Assembly: GCA_973895155.1 (NCBI GenBank)
Contig: OZ316896.1
Coordinates: 1,116,001-1,180,000 of the forward strand
Source: Marsupella aquatica
Taxonomy: Eukaryota; Marchantiophyta
Length of the DNA: 64,000 bases
Reading direction: 5' to 3'
Program-made: the position numbers and the translations under genes
Shown: one piece after another, positions 55,801 to 64,000 of the stretch
How the letters are laid out: each line of letters starts with the position of its first letter
Position numbering within the stretch: position 1 is the first letter of the stretch
Notes under the pieces: generated by a model
What the model was told of the DNA's origin: nothing
Databases searched by the model: none
The model's input: the letters and a program-made list of their open reading frames with translations, nothing else

Positions 55801-56921
55801 ATGTGTCTGACATTACTCACTGTTCGCACAGCTCCATCAAACATCCAAATTTTCACGGATCCAATTCCAACAATTTGACAAGGATGATCATTCCCCATCA
55901 ACACGGAACCAGTTGATACTGAGTAAGAAGTAAAAAACTCTTTCATACAACAAATATGATAGGTACAGGCACAATCTAAAATCCATTCATCACCGTTGTT
56001 ACTGGATGAAATGCAAAGGGCAACATCTGGACTTCACAAGATTTCATCATCAAGCAAGTCAATCATAACAACATCAGTGGCTGCGTTCGCTGATGGTTGA
56101 TGAGTCTGCTTGACTCGACAATCTTGTTTCATGTGGCCAGGCTTGTTACATTTCTAACATATAATTGGTTTTCTTTCTAGAGATTTCTCTCTAGACCTGG
56201 ATCTAGACTTAGACCGAGCCTTCTCCTTGCCTCTCTTCTGTGAGGGGTACGTTTGTGAAAAGGACCTGTTTTCACCAGTCATCCGCTGTTGAGTCCTCCC
56301 GCGGTTCACATTCAATGCACTGCCAGATAAAGATGGTGTCTGGGCATGACCCAGTTTCTTCTGTGCATCATCTGACAACAAAGAGCTTACCACCTCATCA
56401 TATGAAATGGTTTTGAGATCTCTATACAAGAGAACCTGCTTCAAACCTTGATACAATGGGGGTAAGGAACTGAGAAGAAGCAATGCCTTATCTTCATCTT
56501 CCACTCCCTTGCCAAGATTTGACAAATCTACAGCTAGGCTGTCGAATTCATCCAAGTGATCTCGAAGCTTGCCTCCTTCTTTTAGCCTCAAGCTTATCAA
56601 GAGAGACTTCTTGTACAACCGATCTGAGGCATCCTCTCGGTAGTACTTCTCTCTGAGGGCCTTGAATAAGGATACGCAATCCTCGTAGTCGTCCAGCTTC
56701 TTAATGATATGCGGCTTCAGATACAGCATAATCGCATTCACAGCAATCACTTGCTCTTGCCTCCATTTCCTCAACGGGATCTCCTCCTCACTGCTAGACT
56801 CCTCTCGAGTTGATAGCAGATGATCTAGGCCCATAGCACGAAGAATTCCCTTAACCTGCTTCTCCCATAGCAAATAATCTGTGCGCCCATCATATTTTTC
56901 CACCTCAAACTTGGATGCCAT
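52806..56921 (-). pseudogene. Copia gag-pol polyprotein with four internal stops
   Basis: One continuous frame from the ATG at 56921 to the TAG at 52806 spans 1372 codons and is interrupted by four stop codons: TAG 56154-56156, TGA 56034-56036, TAA 55122-55124, TAG 53910-53912. No frameshift was found. In order: a UBN2-type gag; a CCHC zinc knuckle in which the first stop falls just after its first cysteine; a protease segment reading WILDCACTYH; an integrase HHCC motif and D,D,E region; RT with YVDDMLIAA; and RNase H with GYVDSDYGG and a final DSRVKHIDIRYHFIRQAV. The breaks mean it cannot make an intact polyprotein unless stops are read through. Each stop is explainable by a single transition. 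The element could still move if supplied with proteins by a relative. Confidence 0.93.
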
Positions 56922-56945
56922 CGTTGTCCTCCCAATGTTCTCCAC

Positions 56946-58581
56946 GTGCTATTGCTGTGCTACTCCCTATATGCTTTTTCCTTCCTTCCTTCTCGTTGAC
57001 TCAAATCCAAATCATGAAAAAATGTCATTTTTCGCAACTTTCCAAAAAACTTGAAACTTGTCACCGCCACTTAGCCCACCAACCTAGCAAGCCAACGCTG
57101 AAATCCAAAATTGAAATCGAGTTCCGACAGAAAACTTTTTCACGTTTCGGTCGGGGTGGGTAAAACTCAAAAATTCTTCCCCGTTTTGACCACCTTGGGG
57201 AAGAAGAAAAATTCCAAGTACCACCCGTCGTCAGAAATTCAAATCGAGTAGTGCACCGCGTTGCTAGCTTCAGTGGCTACGTTCTCGCCAAAAAAGATCC
57301 GAAAAAAATTACTGTTCGGACCTTGGAATCTTCGACTAAAGGCCAAAAAACAACTCTCTGTTTTTTTTGGAATATTCCTTGGACTGTGCAACAGGTCTCA
57401 CAGGGGGCCGTTCCCCTTGTCCAAGCGGTTAATTTGGTGGGTCACCGGGCCCGGGATGCCGTTTAACGAATGAGGAGCCTGGAAAGGAATAAAAAACTGG
57501 GCCTAAGGGGGTTTAAGCCCCTTAACACAAAAATACTGTCTTAAAAAAGGCACATCCGCAAACCCTATACGCGTGACGGGCCAGGCAGTGCACAGGGGGC
57601 CATGGAGTAAAAAACCGAGTCAAAATGGGCAGGGATGGAGCTGCGACGGCCGAGACGTCCGGGACGGCCGCGACGGTCGGGACGTCTGGGACGTCCGTGC
57701 CAGCTGCGACGTCTGGGACGTCCGGGACGTCCGCGATGGGAGTATTAGCGAGGAGGAGGAGGGGGCCGCCAACGGGGTATTGACAGGGGTGCAAGGGTCG
57801 GGAGGGTGTGTATACACACCACCAAAAAGGCCCTATTCTAAGGCAAAATGTGCACAAAAAATAAATTTCTTGGGTTACTCACACTGCCGTTATCACTTTA
57901 CACCAGATAAAGACTAGTTGTCGACGGGAAATATTACCGAATTGCACCGGCACCGTTTGCAACTCTAGCAGAGTAAAACATTCCCGTCACGACTCCTTCA
58001 CTCTGCGTCAAGTGTCAATCTTGGACTCAAAACGACCACTGCACCGCGATCTCTCCGTTGAGCCGTTGCACTTCCCGTTTCTTCCTTTGAGTCGAACGCA
58101 ACGACAAGAAACCCCGCTTCAGTCAAAAGAAGACTCCATAGCCAGTTAGAAACTCAGAACGGCTCTTTTGCTTGGTACATCGCACTCACTACACCCTCGA
58201 TAGCAAACCAGCTACCGAAATGATCAGCTTTGCCCGATCTACGATTTGAGCTAAAGATTGTGACGCCTCGCGCACCACAAAGCTCACACCGTCGGGAAAA
58301 CGATCTCAGTTCCCCCCCAAAAGAACCGTCGAAGAAAACCGTAGAACACGAATCCCAAAAAATCCAGAACGACGGAAACGTGAATTCCTCCGCACCACGA
58401 ACTTTGTTAAGAGATTTCTTTGCACCGTCGGAAAGCCCTTGCCCCGATCTATCCGTTGAGCCCAACACCTCCAAGTTCCATGCGATAGATCTCCGTGAAA
58501 TCCACCAACTCTAACCGCTGGAAAAACCGTCACCAACACGTCACGAAAATTTTGATCACCTCAACGTCACCTCCCAGGCTT
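56946..58581 (-). other. Long untranslated leader of the copia element
   Basis: About 1.6 kb separates the primer site from gag, long for copia. It contains no protein domain I recognise. ORFs through it are low complexity. A GACGTC-rich cluster sits at 57654-57731. Confidence 0.6.
57654..57731. repeat. GACGTC-rich minisatellite in the copia leader
   Basis: Six palindromic GACGTC hexamers start at 57654, 57681, 57690, 57708, 57717 and 57726, mostly within GGGACGTC(C/T). GACGTC is a bZIP C-box-type core, so this could bind host bZIP factors, but it may simply be a GC-rich repeat. Confidence 0.8.
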
Positions 58582-58593
58582 GCTCTGATACCA
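58582..58593 (-). other. Primer binding site (tRNA-iMet)
   Basis: On the minus strand TGGTATCAGAGC lies two bases inside the 5' LTR. This is the standard plant copia primer site, complementary to the initiator methionine tRNA 3' end. Confidence 0.92.
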
Positions 58594-58595
58594 AT

Positions 58596-58927
58596 TGTTG
58601 AACTAAGATGTCATTCGCAACGACCATACAACCATGACTCATTCCATGCACACGTAGTCGACACAATCTCTACGTGGTTCACCTTTTCTCCAAGGCTACG
58701 TCCACACGAACACTCAAGCTTTACTTCAAGAGTAAACGAACACACATGCTCTCCCTCTTCCTCAAGTTGCTCCGTTACAATCAGTAAGCACCACACACCA
58801 GCGGCTTACACTAGCCCTGGTATATACAAGGTCACACACGACTAACCTAACCTCAGCTAAGATCCTAATTGTGGTTAGCCTAAGTGCCATAACCTATGAG
58901 TCACAAGACTAAGAGCAATTCTTAACA
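58596..58927 (-). repeat. 5' LTR of the copia element
   Basis: 332 bp. In the minus-strand direction of transcription this is the upstream LTR. It is bordered inside by the primer binding site and outside by the CCCTC duplication. Confidence 0.95.
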
Positions 58928-58932
58928 CCCTC

Positions 58933-60120
58933 GCGATATACGTATACGGGCATCAATGTTTGCGATGCCTGGCCCTGACACCCTACCTGGCCCTCCCCTC
59001 GGTCTTGACTCCCTATGCGCCGGCCCTCCTTGCCGGCCCTCCTTGCGCTATAGGGCTCACATATAAATAACTGGCCGGTTGACATTACTTAACCATGGGT
59101 GGAATGGCAAGTACAAGATATCTATCCATCCCACTTGCTTGGTTTGCCTCTTTCCGTCTCTGCTTCGTTTTTATTCATTGCTTGCGTTCTACTCATATAT
59201 GGATCGTGCATTCAATAAGGCTAGAAAGACGCCTTTGTAAATGGATTCAGAAGGTCACGTGGAAAGAGGGTTCATGTCGTTCCGAAAAACTCGATCTAAA
59301 TAACCGGTTGTTCTCAGATTTTCTCAAATCAAACCTGACCAGAAGAAAATGCTAACGTTTGGTTTAGTGCCCAGTTTACATTTTGTGCACGATTGTTCAG
59401 GGATCCTCCCATGCGCGGTTGTACAAGGCTTTACGACACTGCGCTTTCTGGAGAAAGAACCAGCCATGCAGCAAGAGAGGAGTCTTACAGTATATATGTT
59501 TCGGCTGTCAGTTTGAGATTGCTCGAAGTTGTCAGTTGTGTAGTGTCAAGCTTAGCGGAGAACTTACATCAGTGGCTCTGTTGGCGATCCTTTGAAGACA
59601 TACGAGTTGCGCACTGTTTGTTGGCAGGTATGTACATTTCCATGAGCTCTTTCTGTTGTGTCGGTATGGACAGAGTAGCTGCGACTTGATTTCTGTCCAC
59701 ATGTTCGAGGCAATGACGGGCCGTAGCTTGTATGGGTTCTCAGCTGGCTAGCTTCAAGGCTTTACTTGCCTGCATTCCTGTCTTGGATGTCCCCAAAGAT
59801 TTCCCAGATTATTGTGACCGTTCGTTTGGGAGATGTAAATATCATGCCTTGCTCAATTTGCTGTTGGGATGAAGCATTTGAATCCATTGCTTTCGGTCAT
59901 GGATGTTCCCTTAGAATTCTTGAGAGCAGGTCTAAAGCAGCTCAGTTACTGAGAGACATTCGTTCGCAGTACTGTGCTGCTTCTGAAAAGGGATGTCTTT
60001 TGTAGCCGCTCTCAATGAAGGCCACCGGTTTTGAACTCACTTATGGACTGGTGGTTTTCTCCTCGTTTTGCAGGCAGGTCAGTTCATCGTTTACTTCTTC
60101 CATCCGTATTTCGCAACGAA
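58933..60120. other. Upstream region of the DJ-1/PfpI gene
   Basis: The part next to the copia element has GC-rich short repeats (CCGGCCCTCCTTG twice near 59021). From 59090 to 60120 there are several short ORFs with no recognisable domain. The promoter and 5' UTR of the following gene probably lie in the last few hundred bases. Confidence 0.4.
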
Positions 60121-62539
60121 ATGGGCGCTAAGCGAATCCTCATCGTCACCACCTCTCATCCAGCTTATCCAGACAATGGTGATCCCACCGGTTTGTGGTG
60201 AGTGAGAGTTGTCAGTTTTCACAACTTTGTATATTCTGTGATGGGTGGTCCTTCTGTTGCTCCAGTGACTGGGATTGTGGTCGTGGGGAGGATGACGACA
60301 ATTAGCAAACGGATTTTGCCGATCAGTTGACTGGCGTCATTGTAGATTCTAGTCAGGCTGGGTTGTTCTGCTTTGAGTGGCACGGACTCTGCTTCATACA
60401 GGTCGGAGTTAGGGTGGCCTGAAGAAGTGGGTGATGTGCTCTTAAACCAGAATAGCACTGACGTACCTCTTTGACTGCCTCTGCATGCGGTGGAGCTCAG
60501 TGTAGCTCAAGATCAATGGTCCTAAAGTTGCTGATACGGCTTGAAGAATGTGAACTAAGACGTTTGTGAATGAGTGCAGGCTCGAGGAGCTTGCTGCTCC
60601 TTATTTGATTTGGACGAAAGCCGGGTTAGAGGTGGACATTGTCAGCGTCAAAGGTGGCAAGATACCTCTAGGTAAGTGAATTTTGGATTTGCTTTCCCAC
60701 AAACTTATCGATCTTTGCAGGGAAGTGAAAGCTGTCGAAGTTCCTACATTTGGCTCTGTGTATCGCCTTTAATTTACTGATTTAGCTCGGCGCGAATTAC
60801 ACATCTGCGGGACGATTCATCACAATGAATTCTGGATAGGACCAAGTCAGTTCGACTAGTTTGTGTTTGCTCTACTTCATATTCGAATTAGAACTTGGAC
60901 GTTTATGGTCAGATTGTTAGCTTCCACTCATTGTGGTATGCAAGTTTTGTTCACGAGGATTGAAATTCCTCCATAACGAAAGACTACGAAAGAGACACAA
61001 AAGGAAAACGAACTTATCTTCTTTTCACGCACGTTTTCTTTTCGTAAAGAAAATACTTTCCCATGTGATGGCTCGCCTCTCTCTGCGCATCGTAGTCGTC
61101 GCCCAGAGTTAATAATATGACCTTCATGCGAAACTTTGTTGTCAGCTTAGCGTCTCACGTTTGTAGATCGAATTTTCATTTGGGGTGAGCTTTAGCTTGC
61201 TTGAAGTGAAATTGATGATTTCCTGCTGAAAGTCGATGTTTGAAATTTCTTCAGATCCGGCCAGCTTGACACCGGAGACTCTCACGGGACATGCCAAAGT
61301 GTACTATGAAGATGGTGAGTTTTGTCTGCAGAATACATGATGGATACGTGATCCTCTGAGATCGGGTTTAGTACGCAAAGGCTGTTTTCACTATTTTAGT
61401 TTTGTTATTAGCAGCTGCAATGGTAATGATAATATTTCGTGAAAGCTGAGGGAGTTGCTAACCTTGTCAATCCACACTTGGCAGAGAGTTTGGTGAAGTT
61501 AATTGAGACAACTCCGTCCGTAAAAGATGTTACAGGGCAGTATGATGCCATTTACCTGCCAGGTCAGTGTCAATATGATTAGATGTAGCTCTTGGACCTT
61601 GAGAGTTTACAGTAAATGCACAGCTCTTCATCTAGTAGCAAATTTGTGAGGGGTGTCTAGGATTGCCATTTTATAGGGAATTCTTTGCTCGTCATCCTGG
61701 TATGCGACTCACCTGAGATGGCAACTCCTCCCACTTGCAGGTGGGCATGGGGTGTGTTTTGACCTTGCTACCGACAAGGATTCTATTGCCTTGGTGGAGA
61801 AATTCTGGGCTGAGGGCAAGGTTGTATCTGCTGTCTGCCATGGACCGTGCGCTCTTGTAAATGTGAAGGCCCCAAATGGTGAACCAATTGTGAAGGGTAG
61901 AAAGGTAATTTCAGCTACTTTCCATGCAGACCTGATAAATTTTCAAAGCGTTGTTCCTGGAATCTTTTAGTAAGTGAATGTAGTCTCTTATCAACTTTGC
62001 TTGCCTATGAGCGGATAATTTCATGCGCAAGTTGTGGTATACACTACTTGAAAAGTAAGCAATGGAATTCTCTTGTGAGTTATTGGGCATTCATCAGCAT
62101 GGGTTGGATTATACACGGGACACCTTACAAATTTTGCGGTTGCTTGAACTTCAGGTGAATGGCTTCTCAAATTCTGAGGAGGAAGCTTTTGGCAAAACCG
62201 CCAGAGTTCCTTTTCTGCTCGAAAGTGAACTTATTAAGCTCGGAGGTTTATACGAGAAGGGCTCAGATTGGGTATGTTTCTAGTGAGTTCCGCAGATTGT
62301 TCTTCGCTATGTGTTTGGAAATAATTCTTTTTCCTAAAACTTTCTATGTGTGTTTTTCGTAGAGCCGGCATGTGCCTTCTCTTTGCTCCATTTTACGTCA
62401 TACAAATACTAAAAATTTTACCCGTGTGTTATGATTGCAGTCGGCGTATGCCATAGCAGATGGAAATCTGATCACAGGTCAAAACCCTATGAGTTCCGAG
62501 AAATTGGCAGGATTGACCCTGAAAGCATTGGGAGTTTAA
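60121..62539 (+). CDS. DJ-1/PfpI superfamily protein, Hsp31-like class
   Basis: Seven exons: 60121-60197, 60580-60671, 61255-61314, 61485-61562, 61741-61904, 62155-62271, 62441-62539. They total 687 nt, 228 residues, the normal length for this class. Sequence landmarks: DPTGLWLEELAAPY near the N-terminus (candidate catalytic Glu at 28-29), YDAIYLPGGHG, the nucleophile elbow AVCHGP (Cys135, His136), GFSNSEEEAFG (second acidic site around 165-167), and SDWSAYAIADGNLITGQNP. Together these place it with fungal and bacterial Hsp31-like, class I glutamine-amidotransferase-fold proteins, reported as glutathione-independent glyoxalases/chaperones. It is not the tandem-domain DJ-1 common in seed plants. 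No targeting signal is obvious, so cytosolic. The start is the first ATG giving MGAKRILIVTTSHP. Activity is inferred. Confidence 0.92.
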
Positions 62540-64000
62540 TTTACTTACATTGCACAGGAATGTTGTGAATGTCTGTGTTAGAGTGATACCTGGATGTCTC
62601 TGAGTACTGGTCTTGCTCCAGAACGGAGGATTTGCCGGGAAAGTACTCTGTATCAACATAGAAATCACTTCCATATTGATGACTGATGAGCTAGGTATGA
62701 ATTTCCTTGATCAGCGAGCTGCCCTCTGGGCGTCTCTGCAACTTAGATAGCTTGAAGCACAGCGTAGTACTCCATACTGATAGGTACAAATCCCATGATT
62801 TGTGTATGAATGTTGCAAACCATCGTGACTACTCGTCAGTAATGTCCAATTCGATGAAGTAGTGGAGTCGAACTGGTTCGATCGAGATTTGTGCATCACG
62901 ACTCTCAAACCTTCCTAGGATGCAAGCACTGCAAACTCAACAGATTAGTACAGAGAACGCCCAACATAACCTACAGTCACTCCTGAGGAACCTGAGGGTC
63001 AACAGGTTAACTCGACAAGATGCACGAACAATTTGGGTGGAAAACAGTCAAAGAAAGCTCTGCTTCTAGCTCTGTGGAGGGAGCAAACTAGCTCTCTGGA
63101 GGGAGAAAGGACTCCTGAGACACCATGAGCCGTACCCAGTTTAACTGACAATAAAATGCGGTCAGCACATTGTAACTCCAGCAACCACACAAAAAATGGC
63201 TAATATTCTATTGAAATTAGACTACTATTTTGGAACTGAGAACTGGCATGTAACTGGCATGTACTCATATCTTTCGTTTTGATCTCAATGCCCGTGACCA
63301 CGTAAGTTGCACAATTATCATGGTGACTATGTTGTCCACGTTGTCATTGCAACCATGCCCACCACAATGCATGATGTGGTTGTGTAAGTCAATTGTTCTT
63401 TTTTAAATGGGGCTATAGATGTGGCTGGGATTGTGGCTAAGTATGTCCAATTTTTGCGGAAATGTTGATGTTCGTCATCTTTGCAGTCATGTTGAATGTG
63501 CTTGCTGAAGGGTCTTCATATTCGTTGGTTGGTTATTGTGTGTGGAAATAGTGTCATTATATTGGTCAATGCCATTTCAGCACAAGACAGGCAATGATGG
63601 CCACAACATTGCATGGGTCCATGTGTGGTCGCCCGGTGTTATTGGGAGGGAGACTTTTCCCCTGCTTCTCCCTGCTTCTCCCTGCTCAAGGGGCTTGGGG
63701 CACTTGTGCACAGGAGGGCAAGCTAGGGTAAGGCACAAGGCCATAGGTACATATGTTCTGCGTGCAGGCTAGGGGCTTTGCTTGGAGCACCTCAGCCCCC
63801 CACACACAGGGCTTGCACTGTGCCCGTGGGTAGCATGGTGAGAAGGAAAATTGTCAAGCGAGACTACACACTACACAGTGATTCATCCTTGCAGCTCTTC
63901 ATCGGCCATTCTTCACTTGCTTCGTCCTTCAATGTCGTCTAACATTACGTAAAGCGGGACGTAAAGGACCCCTATCTTGCTCGCTCTCACTTGCAATGAA
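62540..64000. other. Downstream region to the window edge
   Basis: It contains the DJ-1/PfpI gene's 3' UTR and then unassigned sequence. A CTCCCTGCTT triplication lies near 63665-63690, and small direct repeats (GGAGGGAG...) lie near 63075-63105. No gene is supported. Confidence 0.45.

Larger units (their letters stand above)
52270..58927 (-). mobile_element. Full-length Ty1/copia LTR retrotransposon
   Basis: Two 332-bp LTRs (52270-52601 and 58596-58927) bound a 6.66-kb element transcribed on the minus strand. The element is flanked by the 5-bp duplication CCCTC (52265-52269 and 58928-58932). On the + strand each LTR begins TGTTGAACTAAG and ends CAATTCTTAACA. A primer binding site and polypurine tract adjoin the LTRs. 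Gag, protease, integrase, reverse transcriptase and RNase H occur in that order, which defines copia rather than gypsy. The LTRs differ at four positions by eye (about 1.2%), so insertion is recent. Confidence 0.97.

Noticed and set aside
57573-57917. ORFs in the copia leader (Asp/Gly/Arg-rich and complementary Thr/Ser/Pro-rich)
   Set aside because: They arise from the GACGTC-type minisatellite, are open in several frames at once and contain no recognisable domain.

Overview
This is a nuclear window from a land plant. Its genes are split by many short GT-AG introns (mostly 100-700 bp), and the family content is plant-specific: a plant cation-chloride cotransporter, a SIP-type aquaporin, a PIN auxin carrier, an ABCI-type soluble ABC protein and a Ty1/copia element with a tRNA-iMet primer site. 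Moderate gene density, a divergent short-loop PIN and an Hsp31-type DJ-1/PfpI protein suggest a non-seed plant, perhaps a bryophyte or lycophyte. That placement is inference, not proof.

Layout. A CCC-type K/Na-Cl cotransporter (+, 5' end cut by the window edge) occupies 357-5850. A repeat-rich spacer follows, then a complete 18-exon MCM6 gene (+, 9442-17189). MCM6 has two E2F-like sites, a long duplicated leader and a G-quadruplex-like tract ahead of its ATG. A spacer with coding-like relics leads to a SIP aquaporin (-, 20246-21972). The interval 22-28.5 kb is repeat-laden, with tandem duplications and SINE-like and LINE-like relics. A PIN-like auxin efflux carrier (-, 28527-31787) follows. 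From 32 to 39 kb there is no clear host gene, but there is a hAT-type MITE with an 8-bp target duplication and an orphan retroelement endonuclease-like ORF beside a perfect hairpin. An ABCI soluble ATPase (+, 39254-41994) converges on a kelch plus coiled-coil protein (-, 42604-48731). A full-length copia retrotransposon (-, 52270-58927) has 332-bp LTRs, a CCCTC target duplication and a single-frame gag-pol broken by four stop codons. The last gene is an Hsp31-like DJ-1/PfpI protein (+, 60121-62539).

The genes do not form a pathway; this is an ordinary plant neighbourhood of unrelated housekeeping and transport genes. Its most distinctive property is the noncoding DNA. At least fourteen local two-copy tandem duplications (about 20-265 bp) lie in introns and spacers and none in an assigned exon. 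One identical 43-bp block occurs in two different MCM6 introns. All gene models were spliced by eye from conserved protein homology, GT/AG borders and codon phase; the six host models close in frame from start (or window edge) to stop.
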